Shown piece after piece: positions 9,584 to 16,979 of a DNA stretch of 64,000 nt. The stretch's first letter is position 1. Every line of letters starts with the position of its first letter. The stretch comes from Pseudoselenomonas ruminantium (lineage in GTDB: Bacteria > Bacillota > Negativicutes > Selenomonadales > Selenomonadaceae). The position numbers were made by a program, and so were the translations under genes. The DNA is taken from the NCBI RefSeq assembly GCF_900142515.1, contig NZ_FRBC01000020.1, positions 1 to 64,000 of the forward strand, read 5' to 3'. The notes beneath the pieces are model-generated. The model was given only the letters and a program-made list of their open reading frames with translations. It searched no databases and was not told the origin of the DNA.

Positions 9584-9624
9584 TAGCATGGAATTTGACA
9601 AGGTATTAAATTCCATGCTATACT
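9584..9624 (+). promoter_or_regulatory. Promoter embedded in a 13-bp inverted repeat
   Basis: TTGACA (9595-9600), 18 bp, then TATACT (9619-9624) form a near-consensus sigma-70/A promoter. Perfect 13-bp arms, TAGCATGGAATTT (9584-9596) and its complement (9608-9620), overlap both boxes with an 11-bp spacer, as expected of a repressor operator. Confidence 0.75.
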
Positions 9625-9662
9625 ACGCAAAGTTCTTCACCAAGTTTACAAGGGGGCTTTCA

Positions 9663-10478
9663 ATGAGTATAAAAAAGATATTATCCTTCAACCATAAAGA
9701 AAAAAAAGTCATGCTGTGCCTGATGCTCGCAGCTATGATGATGATGACAACGGGGTTTACCAAGACCACGTTGCCGGACGACTGGCATCAAGTGACCATT
9801 GTGGCCGATGGCAAGACAATTACGACCACGACGAATCATACGAACCCAGCCTTTATTTTAGGCAAGAATGGTGTGAAACTTAGCGCCAATGACGAATACC
9901 ATCTGGAAAAGGATGGCAAGAACACGAAAATCACCGTTTACCGCGCGGTCCCGGTAACGGTATCGTATAATGGTCAGGTAAAGAATATCATGACCAGCAA
10001 GCAGACCGTAGGCGACGCCCTGATCGAGTTGGGCTACAATCTGGATGATGTGGAGGCATCCCAGGGACTGGATAAGAAGATTCAGGCAAACATGGACATA
10101 GTATTAACTGACAGTGCCAAAAAGAAAGCGGCATTGCAGCGTATGCGTGAAGAACAAATGCGTCCTAAAGTACAGACGGAAGAGGGAGTTCTGAATTACT
10201 CGGTTGTCTATACGATGGAAGCAACGGCTTACCTGCCTACCGATGGCAGCCCTGAAGGCCTTACGGCCATGGGGATTCCTGCCCGTCGTGGCGTAGTGGC
10301 CGTGGATCCAAGGGTCATTCCCTTAGGTTCGAGAGTATTTATTCCTGGCTACGGTGTAGCCATTGCCGCCGACACCGGCGGTGCCATCAAAGGCCAGAAG
10401 GTTGACCTGTGCATGGAGACCTATGGCGAATGCATGAACTTCGGCAGAAGAAATATCGAAGTTTACGTACTGGTATAA
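9663..10478 (+). CDS. 3D-domain cell-wall protein (YabE/YocH-like, DUF348 plus 3D)
   Basis: A secreted peptidoglycan-active protein of the type seen in YabE/Rpf-like factors. A signal anchor lies at residues 15-36. DUF348 ubiquitin-like repeat sequence follows (about 40-130), and the C-terminal 3D domain (about 180-271) carries the three conserved Asp residues, in ATAYLPTDG, VAVDPRVIPLGS and AADTGG. The 3D fold resembles MltA lytic transglycosylases, so cleavage of glycan strands is likely. ATG 9663 is chosen because AAGGGGG (9650-9656) lies 6 nt upstream. It is monocistronic between its own promoter and terminator. 271 aa. Confidence 0.88.
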   Translation: MSIKKILSFNHKEKKVMLCLMLAAMMMMTTGFTKTTLPDDWHQVTIVADGKTITTTTNHTNPAFILGKNGVKLSANDEYHLEKDGKNTKITVYRAVPVTVSYNGQVKNIMTSKQTVGDALIELGYNLDDVEASQGLDKKIQANMDIVLTDSAKKKAALQRMREEQMRPKVQTEEGVLNYSVVYTMEATAYLPTDGSPEGLTAMGIPARRGVVAVDPRVIPLGSRVFIPGYGVAIAADTGGAIKGQKVDLCMETYGECMNFGRRNIEVYVLV

Positions 10479-10510
10479 GAAAAGAGAGGCTTCAGCCTCT
10501 CTTTTCTTAT
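10477..10510 (+). terminator. Strong bidirectional-type terminator
   Basis: A perfect 14-bp stem (10477-10490 with 10495-10508) and TTCA loop directly overlap the stop codon of the 3D-domain gene, followed by a T-rich side. Confidence 0.85.
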
Positions 10511-10542
10511 GCCGGTTTTTGCTGGAAAGTGTTGCAATTACA

Positions 10543-10567
10543 GAAAAAGCCACTGCAAAGCAGTGGC
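10543..10567 (-). terminator. Terminator of tRNA-Gly
   Basis: On the reverse strand GCCACTGC-TTT-GCAGTGGC is followed by TTTTT, 13 nt past the tRNA 3' end. Confidence 0.85.
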
Positions 10568-10579
10568 TGAAATCTCTAA

Positions 10580-10653
10580 TGGAGCGGGCAATGGGAGTCG
10601 AACCCACCTCTAAAGCTTGGGAAGCTTTCATTCTACCGATGAACTATGCCCGC
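10580..10653 (-). tRNA. tRNA-Gly (anticodon CCC)
   Basis: A 74-nt cloverleaf on the reverse strand: acceptor GCGGGCA pairs with TGCCCGC, the anticodon stem is AAAGC/GCTTT around loop TTCCCAA (anticodon CCC), the T-arm contains GGTTCGACTCC, and the 3' CCA is encoded. Confidence 0.96.
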
Positions 10654-10665
10654 AACGACTTTTTT

Positions 10666-10694
10666 AGTATAGCATTTTTATTTTTCCTTTGCAA
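10666..10694 (-). promoter_or_regulatory. Promoter of tRNA-Gly
   Basis: On the reverse strand TTGCAA (10694-10689), 17 bp, TATACT (10671-10666) lies just upstream of the tRNA 5' end. Confidence 0.7.
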
Positions 10695-10702
10695 GGGGGA
10701 AT

Positions 10703-10731
10703 TTGCAAGGGAAAGCACGAAATTATATAGT
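10703..10731 (+). promoter_or_regulatory. Probable promoter of the Ydj-like cassette
   Basis: TTGCAA (10703-10708), 17 bp, TATAGT (10726-10731) precede the SPFH gene; a second divergent promoter serves the tRNA. Confidence 0.5.
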
Positions 10732-10784
10732 TCATAGAGACTGTTAGAGATGAAGGCAGATTATTTTACAGGAGGAAAAGCATT

Positions 10785-12083
10785 ATGGGACTTTTGCAAG
10801 CAGGAATGGGTGCCGTAGGCGGCGTGCTGGGCGACCAGTGGAAGGAATATATCTACTGTGACAGTCTGCCGCCTGATGTGCTGATGGCCAAGGGGCACAA
10901 AAAGACTGGTTCGGGTTCGTCCAACAAGGGGGATGACAATATCATCTCTCAGGGGTCCCGTGTGGCAGTGAACAATGGCCAGTGCCTCATCATTGTGGAA
11001 AATGGCGAGGTAGTGGATATCTGTGCCGAGCCGGGCGAATACACTTACGACAGGGAGACGGAACCCTCGCTTTTTGCCGGTGACTTGTCTAAGACCATTC
11101 CCAAGGTCTTTGCGGAAATCGGACGACGTTTTTCTTTTGGTGGGGATACGGGCCGTGACCAGCGTGTCTATTATGTGAATACCAAGGAAATCTATGGCAA
11201 CAAGTTTGGCACGCCCTCGCCGATTGCCTTCAAGGTGCGGGATGATACGTTGAACTATGAGCAGACCATTCAGATTCGCTGTTTCGGTGAGTATAGCTAC
11301 AGGATTACCAATCCCATTCTGTTCTATACCAATATCGCCAGCAATGTCAGTGATACATTCAACCGCGAGGAGATTGACAGCCAGCTGAAATCCGAACTAA
11401 TGATGGCTTTGAAGCCGGCGATGGCGAAAATCTCGGCCATGCGGGTGGGCTATGATGAACTCGAGGCCCATTCGGCAGATATTGCCGATGCCTTGAACGA
11501 GAATCTCAGCCAGAAGTGGGGCAATCTGCGTGGCATTGAAGTGGTATCGGTAGCCGTGGCCAGTGTGAGCCTGACGGATGAAAGCCAGGCCGTGCTGGAG
11601 AAATTGCAGAAGATGCAGGAGGCCGCAGTATTGGGCCGTGATCCGTCGCTTATGGCTGGTTTTTATGGGGCAGCGCAGGCCGATGCCCTGCGTGATGCTG
11701 CCAAAAACGAGGGTGGTGCCGCTGTTGGCTTCATGGGTATGAATATGGTCGGTCAGACTGGTGGCGTCAATGTGGGCGATCTGATGGCACAGGGGCAGGC
11801 GCAAAGAGCGGCGCAGGCCGCACAGGCTCGGCCCGCAGCTCCAGCGGCGAGTGCCGGGGGCTGGACCTGTGCCTGCGGCAAGGCTGGCAATACGGGCAAG
11901 TTCTGTTCGGAATGCGGGGCAGCCAAGCCGGATGATGGCTGGACCTGTGAATGTGGGGCAAAGAATACAGGCAAGTTCTGTTCAGAATGTGGCAAGCCCC
12001 GTCCTGCTGGTGACTGGGTATGCAGTTGTGGGGCGAAGAACAGCGGCAAGTTCTGTGCAGAGTGCGGCAAGCCGCGTCCATGA
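10785..12083 (+). CDS. SPFH-domain protein with triple C-terminal zinc ribbon (YdjI-like)
   Basis: A 432-residue protein whose body (about 1-320) matches the SPFH/'virion core protein' YdjI family: an N-terminal GMGAVGGVLGDQWKEYI segment and a long domain ending in a helical part. The last 75 residues hold three nearly identical zinc ribbons, each of the form WxCxCG...GKFCxECG (about 360, 387 and 412). Bacillus YdjI belongs to the PspA (YdjF) membrane-stress complex with YdjG and YdjH; the next two genes here resemble YdjG and YdjH. AGGAGG precedes the ATG. A membrane-stress scaffold role is inferred from family and neighbours. Confidence 0.85.
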   Translation: MGLLQAGMGAVGGVLGDQWKEYIYCDSLPPDVLMAKGHKKTGSGSSNKGDDNIISQGSRVAVNNGQCLIIVENGEVVDICAEPGEYTYDRETEPSLFAGDLSKTIPKVFAEIGRRFSFGGDTGRDQRVYYVNTKEIYGNKFGTPSPIAFKVRDDTLNYEQTIQIRCFGEYSYRITNPILFYTNIASNVSDTFNREEIDSQLKSELMMALKPAMAKISAMRVGYDELEAHSADIADALNENLSQKWGNLRGIEVVSVAVASVSLTDESQAVLEKLQKMQEAAVLGRDPSLMAGFYGAAQADALRDAAKNEGGAAVGFMGMNMVGQTGGVNVGDLMAQGQAQRAAQAAQARPAAPAASAGGWTCACGKAGNTGKFCSECGAAKPDDGWTCECGAKNTGKFCSECGKPRPAGDWVCSCGAKNSGKFCAECGKPRP

Positions 12084-12111
12084 GTGGCAATGTTGATTGG
12101 GAGGTGAATTT

Positions 12112-13221
12112 ATGGCCAGTAATTCTGTGGCTTATAAATGCCCTAATTGTAGCGCGCCACTGGATTTCAAGCCGGGGACTCAGAAGATAACCTGTGATTA
12201 TTGTGGGACAGAGCTGGACGCGGCAGCGCTGGAAGACCTGTTTGCCAAAAAGGAAGCCATGGCGGCAGAGGCGGCTGATAAACAGGATGAGAAATGGGAT
12301 ACGAAGGTGGCTGGCGGCGATTGGACGGCAGAGGAAGCTGCAGCGTTCAAGACCTTTGTCTGTGAGTCCTGTGGGGCAGAGATCGTGGCCGATGGCAATA
12401 CCATGGCTACAGAGTGTTGCTATTGTGGTCATGCGGTGATGATTCCCCAGCGTTTTGACGGCATGCTGCGGCCGGATTATATCATTCCGTTCAAGAAAAC
12501 GAAGGAAGAAGCCAAGGCCGCGCTCAAGGAATTCTACGATGGCAAATGGCTGCTGCCAAGTCTGTTCAAGTCGCAGAACCGTATCGAAGCGATTCAGGCC
12601 ATGTATGTGCCGTTCTGGCTCTTTGATTCCGATGTGGATGCTTATGCCACCTTCAAGGCAGAGAAGGTCCGTGTCTATGAGACAAGTGATGAGCAGGTGA
12701 CAGAAACCAGTCATTACCGTTGCCTGCGTTCTGGCAGCATGAGTTTTGCCAAGATTCCTGTGGATGGCAGCGAGAAGATGGCCGATGACTATATGGAGAG
12801 CATTGAGCCTTTTGATTACAGCGAGATGGTGCCGTTCAGCAATGCTTATATGACGGGGTTTTTGGCAGATAAGTACGATGTGGATGCAGAGACTTCTGCT
12901 CCCCGGGCTGATACGCGCGTGCGGCAGAGTGCTATCGATGTGCTGACGGAGACGGTTGAAGGATTTGATAGCTGTTCCTGTGAGGAAGCCACGGTGAAGA
13001 AACAGGCGGGCAATGTGGTCTATGCCATGGCACCAGTATGGATTGTCACCACCCGTTATGAAGGCCAGCCTTATACGTTCATGATGAATGGCCAGACGGG
13101 GAAAGTGGTGGGCAGTCTGCCCTATGACCAGAAAAAATCGCTGTTCTATGCAGCATTGGCTTTCGCGGTCACTTTGCCCATCGTTTATTATGTGGCGAAG
13201 TTTATATTGAGTCTATGTTGA
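12112..13221 (+). CDS. Zinc-ribbon membrane protein (YdjG-like)
   Basis: 369 residues with two TFIIB-type zinc ribbons (CPNCSAPL...CDYCGTEL near 8-30; CESCGAEI...CCYCGHAV near 80-105), a central beta-rich domain and one C-terminal membrane helix (about 345-366). This matches B. subtilis YdjG, which with YdjH anchors PspA (YdjF) at the membrane. Start ATG 12112 follows GGGAGGTG (12099-12106); an in-frame TTG at 12097 lacks a site. It lies 28 bp after the SPFH gene and 16 bp before the TPM gene, so one operon. Confidence 0.85.
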   Translation: MASNSVAYKCPNCSAPLDFKPGTQKITCDYCGTELDAAALEDLFAKKEAMAAEAADKQDEKWDTKVAGGDWTAEEAAAFKTFVCESCGAEIVADGNTMATECCYCGHAVMIPQRFDGMLRPDYIIPFKKTKEEAKAALKEFYDGKWLLPSLFKSQNRIEAIQAMYVPFWLFDSDVDAYATFKAEKVRVYETSDEQVTETSHYRCLRSGSMSFAKIPVDGSEKMADDYMESIEPFDYSEMVPFSNAYMTGFLADKYDVDAETSAPRADTRVRQSAIDVLTETVEGFDSCSCEEATVKKQAGNVVYAMAPVWIVTTRYEGQPYTFMMNGQTGKVVGSLPYDQKKSLFYAALAFAVTLPIVYYVAKFILSLC

Positions 13222-13237
13222 GCCAGGAGGTATGGAT

Positions 13238-14068
13238 ATGAAAAAACTGATGATACACCTGGCTTTGGCAGTGGTCTGTATTGCCATGGTGCTGGGGAGT
13301 GCGGCACCGGTTATGGCAGCTGCACAGCAGGCACAGGTGGAGCAGAAGGCTGCCCGCCCTGCAAAGCCGGAGACAGTTGGGCCGGTGGTAGATCAGGCGA
13401 AAATCCTGACGCAGGCGCAGGTGGGGAAACTCACAGAGAAAATCAAGGCCGTTGAGGAAAAACATCAGGTCAAAATCGGCATCTATATCATGCAGAGTCT
13501 GCCGGCAGGTATGGTGGCTGGCAAGATGGCTAATAATGTTCTGGATAAGTATTATGCCAATGGGCAGAATGGCAGTATCGTGTTATTGCTGGCCATGGGC
13601 AGCCGGGACTGGTATATTTCCACAGACAACACGATGCGGCAGCGCATTGTGGATGGTGTGGGCATTGATGGCTTGAAGGAAATGTTCCTGGAAGATCTGT
13701 CTGATGGGAATTATGCGGAGAGCTTTGGTGCCTTTGTAGATGGTGTGGATAAATATCTGGCCTATTATGAGGAAACCGGAGAGCCTTATGATCCGGCAGA
13801 AGAATTCAGCTGGGTGGCAGCTGTGGTAGCCGTGTTGGTGGCCCTGGTATTTGGCTGGGGGTTCCGGGAATACCTCATCAGCTGCATGAGTAATGTGGCT
13901 CCGGCGGCTGAAGCCTCCGCTTATCTGAAGCAGGGCAGTTTCCAGCTGGCGCAGAGCCATGATAATTATCTTTATACTACGGTCACGCGTGTGGCCAAGT
14001 CCAAGGATAATGATAGCTCATCTTCCAGCAGTGACAGCAGTCACGGCGGGGGCGGCGGCAAGTTTTGA
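13238..14068 (+). CDS. TPM-domain membrane protein (YdjH-like)
   Basis: A 276-residue protein with a Sec signal peptide (about 1-28, ending PVMAAA), a TPM domain (about 45-175; VVDQAKILT... and RDWYISTDNTMRQ, typical of TPM_phosphatase/YgcG folds), one membrane helix (about 188-205) and a Ser- then Gly-rich tail ending HGGGGGKF. B. subtilis YdjH has the same architecture and works with YdjG and PspA. ATG 13238 is favoured over ATG 13232 because AGGAGG (13225-13230) is 7 nt upstream. Last gene of the cassette; no PspA homologue follows. Confidence 0.87.
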   Translation: MKKLMIHLALAVVCIAMVLGSAAPVMAAAQQAQVEQKAARPAKPETVGPVVDQAKILTQAQVGKLTEKIKAVEEKHQVKIGIYIMQSLPAGMVAGKMANNVLDKYYANGQNGSIVLLLAMGSRDWYISTDNTMRQRIVDGVGIDGLKEMFLEDLSDGNYAESFGAFVDGVDKYLAYYEETGEPYDPAEEFSWVAAVVAVLVALVFGWGFREYLISCMSNVAPAAEASAYLKQGSFQLAQSHDNYLYTTVTRVAKSKDNDSSSSSSDSSHGGGGGKF

Positions 14069-14104
14069 GCTGAGGTCATAAATCAAACAAGTGGAATAAA
14101 AAGA

Positions 14105-14160
14105 CAGGTGGTACTGTTTCTGGCGCGTTTGGCGCGTAAGAAACAGTACCACCTGCTTTT
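14105..14160. terminator. Bidirectional terminator between the Ydj-like cassette and the lacI-type gene
   Basis: A perfect 17-bp stem (14105-14121 with 14139-14155), 17-nt loop, A-run on the left and T-run on the right. It serves the converging genes on both strands. Confidence 0.92.
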
Positions 14161-14170
14161 TATGTTTTTG

Positions 14171-15187
14171 TCAGTCGGCTACGTTTTCCAAAATACGGAT
14201 TTCATTGCGCATGATATAGGCGGTCTGTTCGGGTTTGCTGCCATTTACGAGGTAGTCGAACATCACCTGCATGGCGCGGCGCCCCTGCTGGTGGGGATGC
14301 TGGTAGAGGGCGGCTTTGATCAGCCCTTTCTGCATCATGTCGATGGTGCTGGGAATGGTATCGAAGGCCACGATGGTGATATCCTGGCGGTTGGCTGCCT
14401 GAATGGCACGGGCAGTTCCGTAGCCACCGGAGGATACGACAAACAGAGCGTTGATCTCCGGATGTTCGTCAATCAGCTTGCGGGCAGCTTCATAAGCCTG
14501 CATATCATCATCGGCAGTCTCCTCGACACCTAACAGGGTGAAGTCATGACCCGCCATAACCTCCTGAAATCCCTGCAGGCGCTGCTGGTGCCCCAGCATG
14601 TTGCGGGAGCCAAGGAGCACTGCTGCCTTGAGGCTGGGAGGACAGATCATCTTCATGAGGGCACCGGCGGTGCGGCCGCCCTGCAGATAATCGCTGCCCA
14701 CATAGCAGTGGCGGCGGCTGGATTCGACATCGTTGTTGAGCGTGACTACGAACAGGCCGTCTGTCACGCATTCATTGATCTTTTCGATAACCCTGGTGTC
14801 GTTGACGGGATTGATGATAAGTCCGCTGCATTGCGTTTTGAGTTCGTCGATGATGCGGCACTGTTCAGTGGCATCGAAGCCCTTCATGCTGCGCCAAATG
14901 ACTTCCAGACCGTAAGAAGCAAAGCGGTCGGCAGCATGGTGCATGGTGGTGAGTACGTCGTCAAAGAATTGTACGCCTTCGGAGGCAATCAGCACGCCTA
15001 GTACAGGATGTTTTTTGCGGGCTGCCAGAGCTTTGCCAGCGGGGTTAGGGTGGTAGTTGAGTTTTTTTGCCATTTCTACGATGAGGCGCTCTTTCTCGGG
15101 CTTGACGTTGCCACGTTTGTTGAGAACCCGGTCAACTGTGCCCCGGGACACGCCACAGAGCTCGGCTATTTGCTTTATCGTAACCAT
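14171..15187 (-). CDS. LacI-family transcriptional regulator
   Basis: 338 residues: an N-terminal LacI HTH (VTIKQIAELCGVSRGTVDRV, residues 2-21) and a periplasmic-binding-protein-like effector domain (about 60-335). ATG 15187 is chosen because it directly precedes the HTH and has GGAAGG upstream; the longer open frame begins in non-conserved sequence. The effector domain resembles sugar-responsive members, but the ligand is not readable. It stands alone between two terminators, so its targets are probably elsewhere or it controls itself. Confidence 0.9.
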   Translation of the reverse strand: MVTIKQIAELCGVSRGTVDRVLNKRGNVKPEKERLIVEMAKKLNYHPNPAGKALAARKKHPVLGVLIASEGVQFFDDVLTTMHHAADRFASYGLEVIWRSMKGFDATEQCRIIDELKTQCSGLIINPVNDTRVIEKINECVTDGLFVVTLNNDVESSRRHCYVGSDYLQGGRTAGALMKMICPPSLKAAVLLGSRNMLGHQQRLQGFQEVMAGHDFTLLGVEETADDDMQAYEAARKLIDEHPEINALFVVSSGGYGTARAIQAANRQDITIVAFDTIPSTIDMMQKGLIKAALYQHPHQQGRRAMQVMFDYLVNGSKPEQTAYIMRNEIRILENVAD

Positions 15188-15195
15188 TGGTTGTA

Positions 15196-15250
15196 CCTTC
15201 CTTTGCCTAGTGTTATTCTCTAGTATAGTATATTCGCAAAGGAAGGGCAA
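15196..15250 (-). promoter_or_regulatory. Promoter of the lacI-type gene with flanking inverted repeat
   Basis: On the reverse strand TTGCCC (15250-15245), 17 bp, TATACT (15227-15222). Perfect 11-bp arms (15196-15206 and 15236-15246) flank the -10 box; the left arm contains the ribosome site. Confidence 0.6.
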
Positions 15251-15349
15251 ATCCCTTTCGTGCTCGGGCAAAAAAGTTATGGGACTTTTACAAATGCTGC
15301 GTTATAAAAATATCTTCTCGTAAGAGGCGTTAAAAGCGTAAAGGGGGCA

Positions 15350-15385
15350 AAAATCCCCCCACAACCGCCATTGTGGGGGGATTTT
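15350..15385. terminator. Terminator between panD and the lacI-type gene
   Basis: A perfect 15-bp G/C-rich stem (15350-15364 with 15371-15385) with 6-nt loop and A/T ends; ends the panC-panD transcript on the reverse strand. Confidence 0.85.
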
Positions 15386-15461
15386 CTGATTCTATGTTCT
15401 CCGTTGATTTCATTAATAGCATTATGTATCAGGAGAGGCAATATTCTTTGTTATTGATATT

Positions 15462-15845
15462 TCAATTGATCTGTCCGTGGTATTCGACTTCCCGGACTTC
15501 CCGGATTTGGTTTTGCTCGTCTACCATAACTACCTTAGGCTTATGGGTACGGCCTTCTTCTTCGGTGAACAGGGCATAGGCCATGATGATGACGATATCA
15601 CCTGGCTGGGCGAGACGGGCGGCGGCGCCGTTGAGGCAGATGACGCCGGACCCTCTGGGGCCGGGGATGGTGTAGGTTTCGAGGCGGGCGCCGTTGTTAT
15701 TGTCTACAACCTGTACGCGTTCGTTGGGCAGGATGCCTGCCTTTTCCATGAGTTCCTCGTCGATGGTTATGCTGCCCATGTAGGCGAGGTTGGCTTCGGT
15801 TACGGTGGCGCAGTGGATTTTTCCTTTGAGCATATGTAAAAGCAT
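15462..15845 (-). CDS. panD: Aspartate 1-decarboxylase (precursor)
   Basis: Pyruvoyl enzyme that converts L-aspartate to beta-alanine for pantothenate/CoA synthesis. The self-cleavage site Gly24-Ser25 is visible in AYMGSITID; Ser25 becomes the pyruvoyl group, and its numbering matches E. coli PanD when ATG 15845 is the start. AAGGAAGG lies 10 nt upstream. 127 residues, the usual size. It follows panC by 17 bp, so both products for pantothenate condensation come from one transcript. panB is not in the window. Confidence 0.97.
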   Translation of the reverse strand: MLLHMLKGKIHCATVTEANLAYMGSITIDEELMEKAGILPNERVQVVDNNNGARLETYTIPGPRGSGVICLNGAAARLAQPGDIVIIMAYALFTEEEGRTHKPKVVMVDEQNQIREVREVEYHGQIN

Positions 15846-15862
15846 GGTTATTTGTCCTTCCT

Positions 15863-16711
15863 TTAGGCAGAGAGTATCACATTGTCAATCAGGCGGGTCT
15901 TGCCAATCTTCACGGCGATGGCCAGCAAGGTGTCTTCGTTGGCCTCCGTCAGTGGTTTGAGGGAGGGGTAGGCATAGGCCTTGACGTAGTCGATGCTTGC
16001 CATGGGTTCCTTATTCAGTTCCTCGGTAACGATGTTTTCCAGCGCCGAAATATTCCGTTCGCCTGCGGCATAAGCCTGCTTGGCAACCTTAAGGCTGCGG
16101 GAGAGCACGAGGGCTGCTTCTTTTTCCGTGGCGGATAAATAGGTGTTGCGGGAACTGCGGGCAAGGCCGGACTTTTCCCGGGCAATGGGCACCATGTTGA
16201 TATGGACATTGATATTGAGGTCTTCCACGAAACGGCGGATGACCGTTACCTGTTGGGCATCTTTCTGGCCGAAGAAGGCTTCGTCAGCCCGGGCCAGGTT
16301 GATGAGTTTCGTCACGACCGTAGCTACGCCGCGGAAATGGCCGGGGCGCTGAGCACCGCAGAGCTTATGGGTGATATCGCCGTCCACATTGACATAGGTG
16401 CAGTAACCTTCGGGATACATTTCGGCGGGTTCCGGATGGAAGACGGCGTCCACGTTCACGCTCTCAAGCTGTTCACAGTCGGCAGCAAACTGGCGGGGGT
16501 AGGCATCGTAGTCTTCGTTAGGGCCAAACTGGGTGGGGTTCACGAAGACCGAAGCGATGACGATATCGCATTTTTCCCGGGCGGCCCGCATAAGGGTCAG
16601 ATGCCCTTCATGCAGGGCACCCATGGTGGGGACGAGACCAATGGTCTTGCCCTGTTTTTTTGCCTGAGCGGCATATTCTCTGATGGCTTTGACGGTGGTT
16701 AAGATTTCCAT
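15863..16711 (-). CDS. panC: Pantothenate synthetase
   Basis: Condenses pantoate and beta-alanine with ATP, cytoplasmic, last step of pantothenate synthesis. The nucleotidyltransferase HxGH-type motif is in [10 protein letters not shown] near residue 34, and the family stretch [14 protein letters not shown] follows at about 60-73. The KMSKS-like region is [12 protein letters not shown]. 282 aa is the norm. AAGGAG is 8 nt upstream of ATG 16711. A terminator-like hairpin (16752-16784) lies about 40 bp upstream of the start and may attenuate or insulate the gene. Confidence 0.97.
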   Translation of the reverse strand: MEILTTVKAIREYAAQAKKQGKTIGLVPTMGALHEGHLTLMRAAREKCDIVIASVFVNPTQFGPNEDYDAYPRQFAADCEQLESVNVDAVFHPEPAEMYPEGYCTYVNVDGDITHKLCGAQRPGHFRGVATVVTKLINLARADEAFFGQKDAQQVTVIRRFVEDLNINVHINMVPIAREKSGLARSSRNTYLSATEKEAALVLSRSLKVAKQAYAAGERNISALENIVTEELNKEPMASIDYVKAYAYPSLKPLTEANEDTLLAIAVKIGKTRLIDNVILSA

Positions 16712-16751
16712 GATATCTGCTCCTTAAAATAGATTTAAGGCAAAAGAAAAA

Positions 16752-16784
16752 GCGTATCTTTGGGTAGATAGCCAAAAGATACGC
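16752..16784 (-). terminator. Terminator-like hairpin in the panC leader
   Basis: On the reverse strand GCGTATCTTTTGG pairs with CCAAAGATACGC (one bulge), followed by TTTTTCTTTT. It lies between the acyl-CoA ligase and panC, so it is either an insulator or an attenuator of panC. Confidence 0.7.
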
Positions 16785-16901
16785 ATGTTTACTGATTGCG
16801 AGAGTAACCTGAAAAGACGCAGGGTTCCTGTATGCTGTCCTGGTTCCGCAGAATCCCGGCAGTGAAAGGCGTTTGCGTGCAAAGTTATTCTGATTCATAA
16901 A

Positions 16902-16947
16902 AGTATGACTCACAGCAATGATGTCATCTTTTGCCATGAGTCATATT
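16902..16947 (-). terminator. Terminator of the acyl-CoA ligase gene
   Basis: An inverted repeat (AGTATGACTCACAGCA, 16902-16917, with 16932-16947; mismatches near the loop) lies just past the ligase stop; on the reverse strand TTTT follows the stem. Confidence 0.6.
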
Positions 16948-16979
16948 TTAGCACTTATACGCTTATTGGTAAAGAGCGG

